Numbered from the stretch's first letter, positions 1-5,573 are shown. The stretch: 6,912 bases of DNA from Oxalobacteraceae bacterium (GCA_947446335.1 CANFGA010000166.1:1-6912), one strand, 5' to 3'. Notes: generated by a model not told the origin, from the letters alone. Translations and numbers: made by a program.

Positions 1-58
1 AACCGTCGAGCAACTGGTGAAGGTGCTGGCAGAGGTCAGGTTGCGTGCGGCAGCGTGA
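1..58 (+). CDS. 3' end of an unrecognised gene (partial)
   Basis: Reading from base 2 gives TVEQLVKVLAEVRLRAAA and then TGA at 56-58. The third codon positions are mostly G or C and the residues form a credible amphipathic C-terminal helix, so I take this frame as the real tail of a gene that begins left of the window. Frame 1 stays open longer, to 156, but its product is a poor mix of residues. Eighteen codons are too few to assign a family. A regulator or ATPase tail would fit, but that is a guess. Confidence 0.45.
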   Translation, partial: TVEQLVKVLAEVRLRAAA

Positions 59-79
59 TCGGTCTGATCATTGCCGCGC

Positions 80-109
80 TTGCGTTAAAAATTGCAGTTT
101 CAATACTAT
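80..109 (+). promoter_or_regulatory. candidate sigma70 promoter for the small RNA
   Basis: TTGCGT at 80-85 and TACTAT at 104-109 are separated by 18 bases. They match the sigma70 consensus boxes only moderately (about 3 of 6 and 4 of 6). Transcription would begin near 115-118, inside the 10-bp palindrome ATGCCGGCAT (113-122), which could be an operator or simply a hairpin at the RNA start. The promoter sits just after the preceding stop codon and ahead of a series of hairpins that ends in a terminator, and that context is the main support. Confidence 0.35.
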
Positions 110-115
110 GGGATG

Positions 116-290
116 CCGGCATGATGTGTTATCGTCGAAAATCTGGGACTACGTGAAAGTGCTGTTCAAGTTGAAGGGAAACCCCTTCTGAACTCGGGGA
201 GGCTCATGCGGCAGAATGCCAATAATTGCATTCTGGTCTGTGTGGTGCTCACCTGATAAATTGGCCTTATCTTCGGATAGGGCTTTTTTT
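116..290 (+). ncRNA. candidate small RNA, about 175 nt, three hairpins
   Basis: No convincing reading frame lies here, but the stretch is rich in RNA structure. Hairpin 1 (164-193) pairs GTTCA with TGAAC and GAAGGG with CCCTTC around an AAAC loop, leaving a 4-base bulge on the 5' side. Hairpin 2 (212-235) pairs CAGAATGC with GCATTCTG, eight perfect pairs around an 8-base loop. A UUCG-capped terminator with a T run follows (264-290). A stable 5' hairpin, a second stem and a Rho-independent end make the usual shape of a trans-acting, often Hfq-bound, sRNA. I do not recognise a named family: the 5' and 3' ends do not pair as in 6S RNA, and no tRNA-like end is visible. The 5' end is estimated from the promoter. 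The alternative is a long structured 3' UTR of the gene ending at 58. Confidence 0.4.
264..290 (+). terminator. intrinsic terminator with UUCG tetraloop
   Basis: GCCTTATC (264-271) pairs with GATAGGGC (276-283) over eight base pairs, one of them a G-T wobble, around a TTCG loop. Seven T residues (284-290) follow at once. This is a near-ideal Rho-independent terminator on the plus strand. It ends either the candidate small RNA or the transcript of the gene that stops at 58. Confidence 0.9.
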
Positions 291-604
291 CGTCATCGGT
301 ATTCTCACGAGACCCGACGGGCGAAAATAAGGATCACGAAAATTCCTGGCAACCAGCCATTTTCACTACTCTCTGTCGGCCTGCTGTGCAATATTATTTG
401 AACTACTTTATTGAATATGTGATATCTATTTTTTCCTATACGTAATACAATCAAGCGTTAAAAGAAAAAAATACTCCTCCATCCATCGGTTTATTCGGGT
501 GGTGCCGGTGGGCCTCCACACTAAAAATGAATATTAATTTGGGCTCGATTTAAAATGAAATCTCCCGAAGTTATGTTCGTAAATTCTGGCTTGTAAAATA
601 CTAC
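291..604. other. AT-rich intergenic stretch before the lipoprotein gene
   Basis: I find no gene in this stretch. A short frame at 216-401 starts inside hairpin 2, lacks a ribosome binding site and has no coding character. The stretch contains the hairpin at 338-364 and then AT-rich DNA that should hold the promoter of the downstream gene. The best -10-like box is TAAAAT at 594-599, with a weak TTATGT 17 bases upstream (571-576). It lies so close to the ATG at 605 that it would make a nearly leaderless mRNA. A second TAAAAT is at 551-556. Neither box is convincing. Confidence 0.5.
338..364. repeat. inverted repeat / hairpin
   Basis: GAAAAT (338-343) pairs with ATTTTC (359-364) and CTGG (346-349) pairs with CCAG (353-356), with a 2x2 internal loop and a 3-base tip. 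No T run follows, so it is not a terminator. As DNA it is a near-symmetric 27-bp site that could bind a dimeric regulator; as RNA it would be a leader hairpin. Its role is unknown. Confidence 0.6.
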
Positions 605-2017
605 ATGAAAAATTATAAAACGATTTCTGGTCTGTGCATGATTGCGCTTCTAAGTGCATGCGGTGGGAGTAGCAAAAATTCTAGCCCTGTCTTGACAGGA
701 AAATTCATTGATAGTGCAGTCAGCGGTATGAGTTATCGAACTGCCACGCAGTCTGGAGTAACTAATTCCAATGGTGAGTTTTTATATGTTGCCGGTGAAA
801 ATATTACATTCTCTTTGGGGAATATTCAGCTTCCTTCTGTTGCGACTGACTCCGTCATTACCCCGTTGAATATTGCCAATACTAGTGATATTAATAATCA
901 GCTAGTCTCCAATATATTAGTTTTTTTACAAAGCCTAGATGAAGATGGAAATCCTTCAAATGGTATCGTTATACCCCCGACAGCCGCAACAAAGGCGACA
1001 ACGCCAATTAATTTTGATGTAAGTCCTGCTACGTTTTCGGCCAATGCAGTTGTTACCGGATTGGTCGCCACTTCTGGTTCCATCAATAAAATTTTGGTAT
1101 CTAAAACAGATGCCAAAGCACATTTTCAGACGACGATGAGTGTCGCTACTGGGCCTGCTGGTGCTGGTGCTATCGGTGCTGCTGGTGCTACCGGTGCTGC
1201 TGGTGCTACCGGTGCTACTGGGTCTGCTGGCGCTACCGGTGCTACCGGCACTACCAATGCTGACTTGACGCCTCCCCAAATAAATACTGATGCACCTCTG
1301 GTTGCAACGTCAAGTAGGACCGCTTTTGTTACTACATTTTCTGACGACGTTGAGCTTGCTTACGTGAAAATGGCAGAGGCTCAATCTTTTACATATTTAC
1401 CTGAAGGCACAAAAACGTACCAAAAAAATGATAACGTCACCATTAATCTCGGTCAGACACAGACGAGAATACTAATGGCAGTAGACATGTCGGGAAATAT
1501 AACTAAGAAATCTATTTCGATGACAACGCCAGCAACTGGCATCAAGCTCGGGAGTTACTCTGTAAATGGAACAGTTAAAACTCCAGCAGGATTTAACTGT
1601 CTAGGTGCTAGTGCATATGCTGGAATACCAGATAATAACCTGGTTTCTAACTTATCTATTATGCAAGGATTCCCTACTAATTTTTTTGACGGCACTGCTA
1701 TTACTTGGAGTGCTAGCGAGGGTTATTTTCCATCTATTTCGATTGAAACCACAGGCGTGGAAATTTTTTCTACCCGAGGTGCATATGGAACCTCGTTAAT
1801 CACGCCACTCAGCGCAACCTCGATGGCTTTCGATGGCTTTGGGCAGAGTGGTTCTGATCAGTTTGGAAGCTATGCCGTTGGCTATGTAGGTTCTGCAACG
1901 GTCAATCAAGTTACTCCCCCAACGGTTACTGTGACGTTAAATATGAAATGTAATCTCAATAATACCGGTTTCATAAATGGAACTAGTGTAACGTTCGACG
2001 CAACATTTATGCCGTAG
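605..2017 (+). CDS. surface lipoprotein with collagen-like Gly-X-Y tract
   Basis: This is a predicted lipoprotein of 470 residues. The N-terminus has a short basic stretch, a hydrophobic core and the lipobox LSAC, so Cys19 should be lipidated and the protein anchored to a membrane, probably the outer one, since Gly20-Gly21 rather than Asp follow the cysteine. Residues 30-125 contain FIDSAVSGMSYRT, NGEFLYVAGE and LDEDGNPSNG, a pattern I recall from N-terminal domains of other Gram-negative surface lipoproteins. Residues 183-217 are a collagen-like tract, and residues 221-310 may be an Ig-like fold beginning DLTPPQI. The Ser/Thr/Asn-rich C-terminal domain has two cysteines, in FNCLG and MKCNL, that may form a disulphide. 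The first ATG is chosen because it gives a normal signal peptide, although no Shine-Dalgarno sequence precedes it. The gene stands alone and is visibly AT-richer than the genes to its right. Substrate or ligand is unknown; adhesion is a guess. Confidence 0.85.
   Translation: MKNYKTISGLCMIALLSACGGSSKNSSPVLTGKFIDSAVSGMSYRTATQSGVTNSNGEFLYVAGENITFSLGNIQLPSVATDSVITPLNIANTSDINNQLVSNILVFLQSLDEDGNPSNGIVIPPTAATKATTPINFDVSPATFSANAVVTGLVATSGSINKILVSKTDAKAHFQTTMSVATGPAGAGAIGAAGATGAAGATGATGSAGATGATGTTNADLTPPQINTDAPLVATSSRTAFVTTFSDDVELAYVKMAEAQSFTYLPEGTKTYQKNDNVTINLGQTQTRILMAVDMSGNITKKSISMTTPATGIKLGSYSVNGTVKTPAGFNCLGASAYAGIPDNNLVSNLSIMQGFPTNFFDGTAITWSASEGYFPSISIETTGVEIFSTRGAYGTSLITPLSATSMAFDGFGQSGSDQFGSYAVGYVGSATVNQVTPPTVTVTLNMKCNLNNTGFINGTSVTFDATFMP
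1151..1255 (+). repeat. tandem repeats coding for the Gly-X-Y tract
   Basis: The unit GGTGCTGCTGGTGCTACC occurs twice exactly and in tandem (1175-1192 and 1193-1210), flanked by degenerate copies built from GGTGCTACC-like 9-mers. It encodes ten consecutive Gly-X-Y triplets (GAI, GAA, GAT, GAA, GAT, GAT, GSA, GAT, GAT, GTT), preceded by GPA and a 2-residue GA interruption that breaks the triplet register. Unit sizes are multiples of three, so slippage would change tract length without shifting the frame. Confidence 0.85.
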
Positions 2018-2088
2018 TGTAATACTCATTCAATTTATCCAAGTTAATGTTTTTTTGTAAAAAATGATTTAAAGGAAATAAAAAGATT

Positions 2089-2131
2089 GGCGGTAGTGCT
2101 TTGGGATGTAACTTCCTGTGCAACTATCGCC
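2089..2131. repeat. imperfect inverted repeat
   Basis: GGCGGTAGTGC (2089-2099) pairs with GCAACTATCGCC (2120-2131) with one G-T-type mismatch and one extra base, around a 20-base loop. No T run follows. It lies where base composition changes, so it could be part of an attachment site, a regulator site or an RNA hairpin. Nothing in the sequence decides between these. Confidence 0.5.
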
Positions 2132-2147
2132 ATGAAATCAGCGTATT

Positions 2148-2204
2148 TTCTGGCTAATTTTCTTGGCTAGTTCTGTTCTGGCTAGATTTCCCCCAATTCT
2201 GGCT
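2148..2204 (-). repeat. four direct TTCTGGCT repeats (iteron-like)
   Basis: TTCTGGCT occurs at 2148-2155, 2176-2183 and 2197-2204, and TTCTTGGCT, with one extra T, at 2160-2168. All copies have the same orientation; on the minus strand they read AGCCAGAA. Start-to-start distances are 12, 16 and 21 bases. Such a cluster in non-coding DNA next to a replication gene is what binding sites for a replication or partition protein look like. The copies are short and irregularly spaced, so the assignment is tentative. Confidence 0.5.
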
Positions 2205-2254
2205 GCGAAATGCCGCCTTTCTCCTCCCCCATCGCGCAGCATCCAAAAGCAATC

Positions 2255-2358
2255 GGGTGCGGCGGGTGCGGCAAAACCTCTGTTTTCATAACTTTCCCTT
2301 GCAATCAAAACATGGGGGAGTTTACGAAAATGGCTGTTTTGCCGCACCTGCCGCACCC
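2255..2358. repeat. inverted pairs of the 9-mer GGTGCGGC(A/G): candidate origin or copy-control site
   Basis: Two 23-bp arms, 2255-2277 and 2336-2358, are inverted copies matching at 22 of 23 positions, separated by 58 bases. Each arm is a G, two tandem 9-mers and AAAC. The left arm has GGTGCGGCG (2256-2264) and GGTGCGGCA (2265-2273); the right arm, on the minus strand, has two identical GGTGCGGCA units (2340-2348 and 2349-2357). The intervening DNA is AT-richer. The alpha protein of phage P4 is known to bind short iterons beginning GGTG, in inverted groups, at the P4 origin and copy-control region. The neighbouring gene encodes a P4-type primase-helicase, so this is the best candidate for its target. 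In the minus-strand transcript the arms could also form a long hairpin after the primase gene. Confidence 0.6.
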
Positions 2359-2386
2359 GCGACAGTGATTGCTGTTGATTTTTCTA

Positions 2387-4780
2387 TCAGTGGCCCTGCG
2401 TAGCTCGCAGGTAGGCGCTCGGGCTGGCATTGGCGCTGGGGTCTGCATGTTGATTACTGACCAGCATCGGACCACCCCATATGCGTTTACCATGCGACTG
2501 GCGCACGCTGTAGCCGCGTTCGCTCAGGCGCCGGCCCAGTGTCGCCGAACTCGATACTTTGAATCCATTGTCGAGGCACCAGACCTTGTAGCTGGCGTAC
2601 AGGTCGCCACTGGCCGTTTCACCATGCATGCTGGGCACGGTGCATTCTTCCAGCCATAGTCGCGTCAAGTCCTGGTCAGCTTGGTAATCGTCGGTAGCCT
2701 GGCGTATCGTTGTGGGCGTGTCTGCCAGCCCTTGCTGCTGCCACGCGATGCAACCGGCCACCATCCATGCCAGGATGTGGGGCGCCTCCGCTTTCAGCTT
2801 GACCAGCAAATGCGGGTCGCGCTCATTCGGCTCGAAGGTCCTGCCAAATGGCAGCATTCGCACGCGCCGCCAGATGCCATTGTCGTTGCCCCGCACAACC
2901 GGCTTGTGGTTCCCGGCCATCACCAGCTTGAAGTTGGGCGTGAACTGGACTGGCGCGGAATACAAAGGGCGCACCGCCATGCTGTCGCCCGAGACCAGAC
3001 TTTTCACTAGCGATTCGGAAAGCGCGGTATTGTCTTCAGTCTCCGAGCACAGGACCAGCCGGGCACCGATCAGCGCGACCAAGTCAGGCGTTGCGCCGCC
3101 GGCCTGGCGCTTGGACTCGCTCAGCGTCTCCGACGCAATAGCGCGGCTGTAGTCCCCCATGATGTACTTCAGCAGCTCGATGAATACACTTTTGCCGTTC
3201 GCGCCATGTCCAAAGCAAAACAGAAACATATGCTCGCGGGTCGAGCTGGTCAGCAGATAGCCGCAAAAACGCTGCAGCCAGTCAATCAGTTCCTGGTCAC
3301 CGCCAAATACCTGATTTAGAAACTGCAGCCAGCGCTGCGCATTTGCCGCATTGCCGATGGATGCCACGCCCAGACTCTTGGTCACGTAATCGGCCGGCGT
3401 GGCGGCGCGTGCGACACCGCTTTGCAGGTCGATGACATGCGTAGCCTGATCAAAGCCGACAACGAATTGGTCGGCGTCGATGCCAGCGAGCGGGATGCGT
3501 ACCGACTGGAAGTCCGACAGCAGCGAGACGGCGGCGGCAATAGTCCGTTGTTCCTGCGATTTGCGCGCCCAACGTGCAAAATGTTCGGCATCGTTGAGAT
3601 GGCCGGCACCTTCGTCATAAATCGCAGCGGACAGGTTTGCCGCGAGCGTGCGCACGCTGGAATCGCCATCCCTTTTCCACGCGCCGTTATCCCAGACCAT
3701 CCACGCTTGCGCATCATGCACGTGTTTCAGGCGCTCGCCATGGGCATCAAGCATGCGCTGGGCATTGCCGTATTCGGTCAGCGGTCGCGTGTCGCGCGTC
3801 CCATCGCGGGCATCAGCCTTCGGCAAGCTCGGTGCCATGAACGGCACCAACTCACGCGATGCGGCTGCGGGCACCACGGCCAATTGCAGGCGCACTGCGT
3901 TCAGTCCTTCCGCCTGATGCAAGTCGTTGAAGTCACCATCGGTGCGGCCATCGGCAAACACCGGCAGAACCACCACGCCAGAGCCAGATGCGGCGGCAGC
4001 GTTGGCATACGCCAGCCCCTTGCCGTGTGCATCCAGGTCGCCCGCAATGCGCAATGGCGATGCCGGAAAATCACGGCGCAGGTCAGCGGCAACTGCCCCC
4101 ATGTTGGCACCGGAAAAACAGATGACAACGGTGTCGCCGCTCGCTTCATGTGTGCTGCAGCCGGTCGCCCAGCCCTCCGTCAGCACTAGCGGCAGCCCGT
4201 TGACAGGCTCGCCAAGAAACAGCCTGCCACCTTTTGCCTTGCCATGAGTCAGAAAAGTTTTATGCCGATGCATTTGCGGGTGGATGTACTGCAAGGTCTG
4301 CAATGCGCCATCGGCGCTGTACACCGGCAGCACGATGGCGCCATCGCTGTTCTGACGGGCGAGGAACGGCTTGATGCCCTTGCGGACCAGATAGGCATGC
4401 GCAGGATCGGGGTCAAGGCTATCGCGCAGGATGCGGGCGGCATCCACGGCAGCGGCAGCGTGCTCTGCTACGCGCTCGCGTTCAGCTTCCTGGCTTGCCT
4501 GCACGGCCTTTGCACGAGCGGCCAGGCGCTCAGCCGCGCTCGGCGGCGGTGCATTGCGGTCCCGCTGTTGCCACGTAAACGACGTGCTCTCGCGGTGGCA
4601 ACCGAAGACAGCGCCCACGCCATCGGGAAACAGCTTGCACCAGCCGGCAATGTCGCCGGACTTGCCATTGGTCGGAAATCTCACCATTTCGCCCCGTACG
4701 ATGGCGCTGTCCGGGTAGACCATGGCGGCGCTGGCAAACGCTTCCTGGAGTGACGCGCACAAAAACGTGTTGTCGTTCAT
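2387..4780 (-). CDS. P4-type primase-helicase (TOPRIM + SF3 ATPase)
   Basis: This replication protein of 797 residues should unwind DNA and prime synthesis at the element's origin. The N-terminal region (1-130) lacks an obvious four-cysteine zinc ribbon and has an alanine-rich, probably helical segment at 81-118. A TOPRIM-like domain covers about 145-290, with TEGWATG (Glu202), IAGDLD (Asp248 and Asp250) and DGDFND. The superfamily 3 helicase domain covers about 480-690. It has Walker A GHGANGKS (524-531), Walker B RLVLCSE (Glu580), a sensor motif KLVMAGNHKP (Asn624) and arginine-finger candidates in GIWRRVR. A winged-helix-like tail follows (about 725-770). I chose ATG at 4780 because it overlaps the upstream stop as TAATG and has GGGGGA seven bases ahead; the frame extends upstream to 5020, but only opposite the preceding gene in another frame. 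It is the last gene of the chain. Function from motifs is firm; whether it also makes primers is inferred from family. Confidence 0.93.
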   Translation of the reverse strand: MNDNTFLCASLQEAFASAAMVYPDSAIVRGEMVRFPTNGKSGDIAGWCKLFPDGVGAVFGCHRESTSFTWQQRDRNAPPPSAAERLAARAKAVQASQEAERERVAEHAAAAVDAARILRDSLDPDPAHAYLVRKGIKPFLARQNSDGAIVLPVYSADGALQTLQYIHPQMHRHKTFLTHGKAKGGRLFLGEPVNGLPLVLTEGWATGCSTHEASGDTVVICFSGANMGAVAADLRRDFPASPLRIAGDLDAHGKGLAYANAAAASGSGVVVLPVFADGRTDGDFNDLHQAEGLNAVRLQLAVVPAAASRELVPFMAPSLPKADARDGTRDTRPLTEYGNAQRMLDAHGERLKHVHDAQAWMVWDNGAWKRDGDSSVRTLAANLSAAIYDEGAGHLNDAEHFARWARKSQEQRTIAAAVSLLSDFQSVRIPLAGIDADQFVVGFDQATHVIDLQSGVARAATPADYVTKSLGVASIGNAANAQRWLQFLNQVFGGDQELIDWLQRFCGYLLTSSTREHMFLFCFGHGANGKSVFIELLKYIMGDYSRAIASETLSESKRQAGGATPDLVALIGARLVLCSETEDNTALSESLVKSLVSGDSMAVRPLYSAPVQFTPNFKLVMAGNHKPVVRGNDNGIWRRVRMLPFGRTFEPNERDPHLLVKLKAEAPHILAWMVAGCIAWQQQGLADTPTTIRQATDDYQADQDLTRLWLEECTVPSMHGETASGDLYASYKVWCLDNGFKVSSSATLGRRLSERGYSVRQSHGKRIWGGPMLVSNQHADPSANASPSAYLRATQGH

Positions 4781-5262
4781 TATGCGGTCCCCCACACCAT
4801 CACACATATCAGCGCGACCTGCATCATGAAGTCGGGCGGTATCGGCGGCAGGCTGGCGATGATGCGCACCAGTTCCAAGGGCGCGCGCTTCGCGGCTTGG
4901 CTTTTGGCATATCGCTCGGCCAAACCGGCAATCACGGCGCGGCGACCTGCGGCGGAAAAGTAATACACGCCACGGCGGACGACCAGACCATCGCGGTCGC
5001 GGACAGGCACCATCGTGCAAGGCAGACCGTGCATGCCCAAACCTAATTTACGCAAATTGGAAATCAGATCGGGGCCGTTGCTGCAGCCAACAGCCTGATC
5101 CAACTGCTCGCGCGTGGCTGGGCCGAGCAGCAACCGATGAATGGCACGCAGTATGCGCGGGTTGTCGGTGCCGGGAAATTTACAGGCAACATTCGATGCG
5201 GTAAAATCCTCGGTAGCGCCAAGGTCCAGTTCCGCCATCAGTGGGAGTTGGGCCTTATCCAT
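4780..5262 (-). CDS. winged-helix-like protein of the replication operon
   Basis: This 160-residue protein has no name I can assign. Residues 35-112 look like a winged helix-turn-helix: helices in NPRILRAIHRLLLG and TREQLDQAVG, a candidate recognition helix in GPDLISNLRKLGLG, and a strand-turn-strand wing around VPVRDRDGLVVRRGVYYFS. The rest is a helical stretch and a hydrophobic tail (MMQVALICVMVWGTA) too short and too late to be a sure membrane anchor. ATG at 5262 is preceded by GGGGG six bases ahead. The gene overlaps the genes on both sides by a single base (TAATG), so all three should be made in proportion. DNA binding as an accessory replication or regulatory factor is an inference from fold and position. 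Confidence 0.8.
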   Translation of the reverse strand: MDKAQLPLMAELDLGATEDFTASNVACKFPGTDNPRILRAIHRLLLGPATREQLDQAVGCSNGPDLISNLRKLGLGMHGLPCTMVPVRDRDGLVVRRGVYYFSAAGRRAVIAGLAERYAKSQAAKRAPLELVRIIASLPPIPPDFMMQVALICVMVWGTA

Positions 5263-5471
5263 TATTGGCCCCCGTTCAGCAGGCGTTTGATGTCGGCCAC
5301 GGCCCAGGCAAGACGGCTATTGATGCGAATCGGGCGCAACGGACCGTTTTCGAGGCATGCCCAAGCACGCAGCGTTTGCACCTTGCGGGTCAGGTGGAAG
5401 GCAGCACACGCGGTTTCTACGTGGCTGCGGTTTTCTTGGTCGAGCGGGGGGAAGTTTTGATCGGATTTCAT
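5262..5471 (-). CDS. AlpA-like small HTH regulator
   Basis: A 69-residue protein with the size and layout of AlpA/excisionase-type MerR-like DNA-binding proteins. Residues 17-38 (from HVETACAAFHLTRK to QTLRAWA) form the helix-turn-helix; GPLRPIRINSRLAW gives the wing and VADIKRLLNGG the closing helix. Proteins of this kind are common just ahead of primase genes in betaproteobacterial genomic islands and usually act as transcription regulators or excision factors. The start at 5471 has AAAGGTG about seven bases upstream. The stop overlaps the next start as TAATG. The leader contains a nested hairpin around the ribosome binding site (5474-5513) and, further up, AGTAGGG repeats, so this gene is probably where control of the replication operon is exerted. 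The family call is good; the target is unknown. Confidence 0.82.
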   Translation of the reverse strand: MKSDQNFPPLDQENRSHVETACAAFHLTRKVQTLRAWACLENGPLRPIRINSRLAWAVADIKRLLNGGQ

Positions 5472-5473
5472 GT

Positions 5474-5513
5474 TGAATCACCTTTCGCATAGCTGCGTGT
5501 TTAAGATGATTCA
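5474..5513 (-). promoter_or_regulatory. nested hairpin over the AlpA-like gene's ribosome binding site
   Basis: On the minus strand TGAATCA (5513-5507) is the exact inverse of TGATTCA (5480-5474), which lies between the ribosome binding site AAAGG and the ATG. Between them CGCA and TGCG (5497-5494 and 5489-5486) form a second stem around GCTA. Folded, the ribosome binding site sits in an internal loop. This could limit translation, or the 7-bp palindrome could be an operator. No convincing -10/-35 pair could be fixed upstream. Confidence 0.45.
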
Positions 5514-5530
5514 TTGGGAACTGGGGTGCT

Positions 5531-5573
5531 AGTAGGGGCGCAAGAGTAGGGAAGTAGGGTATTTTCGCCCTAC
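5531..5573. repeat. AGTAGGG cluster ahead of the replication operon
   Basis: AGTAGGG occurs three times in the same direction, at 5531-5537, 5545-5551 and 5553-5559. An inverted copy, CCCTAC, follows at 5568-5573, so that 5554-5559 and 5568-5573 make a 6-bp hairpin with an 8-base loop. The inverted copy overlaps the stop codon of the gene read from 6412. Short repeats clustered just upstream of a regulator gene suggest binding sites for a regulator or replication protein. The hairpin lacks a T run on the minus strand, so it is not a standard terminator. Confidence 0.55.

Larger units (their letters stand above)
2018..2386. other. repeat-rich, gene-free junction: candidate origin region and element boundary
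   Basis: The 369 bases between the convergent lipoprotein and primase genes contain no credible coding region; short open frames here lack ribosome binding sites. Base composition changes within it, from AT-rich on the left (to about 2090) to GC-rich segments on the right, matching the change between the flanking genes. Four repeat families are packed here and described separately where useful. The 9-mer CTCCCCCAT occurs once in each orientation (2224-2232 and 2312-2320), interleaved with the larger inverted repeat. No strong terminator for either flanking gene is evident; the run of T at 2050-2056 and A at 2059-2064 gives only a weak A-T stem. Confidence 0.5.

Noticed and set aside
1..156. 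Frame 1 reading of the left edge, open to 156
   Set aside because: Its composition is not protein-like and the alternative frame ending at 58 has proper coding third-position bias; the candidate small RNA promoter also lies here.
116..290. 6S RNA, signal recognition particle RNA or tmRNA
   Set aside because: Length is near that of 6S RNA, but the ends do not pair and there is no central bubble. No SRP core motif or tRNA-like domain with a tag frame is seen.
216..401. Short plus-strand frame of 61 codons
   Set aside because: It starts inside an RNA hairpin, runs through the intrinsic terminator at 264-290, lacks a ribosome binding site and has no recognisable sequence.
956..1279. Minus-strand frame rich in Ser, Thr and Gly repeats
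   Set aside because: It is the reverse shadow of the collagen-like tract and lies wholly within the lipoprotein gene.
2255..2358. CRISPR array or ordinary terminator
   Set aside because: Only two arms exist and they are inverted, not direct, so it is not CRISPR. A 58-base loop and lack of a T run argue against a standard terminator.
3422..4189. Plus-strand frame of 255 codons inside the primase-helicase gene
   Set aside because: It is antisense to a gene with clear TOPRIM and Walker motifs; long shadow frames are common opposite GC-rich genes, and no family features or ribosome binding site are visible.
4781..5020. Upstream extension of the primase-helicase to an ATG at 5020
   Set aside because: The extra 80 residues are arginine-rich and low in complexity, and they overlap the winged-helix gene in another frame. 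The TAATG junction and ribosome binding site favour 4780.
5554..5573. Terminator after the 280-residue gene
   Set aside because: The stem is six pairs and is followed on the minus strand by TTCCCTACTC rather than a T run.
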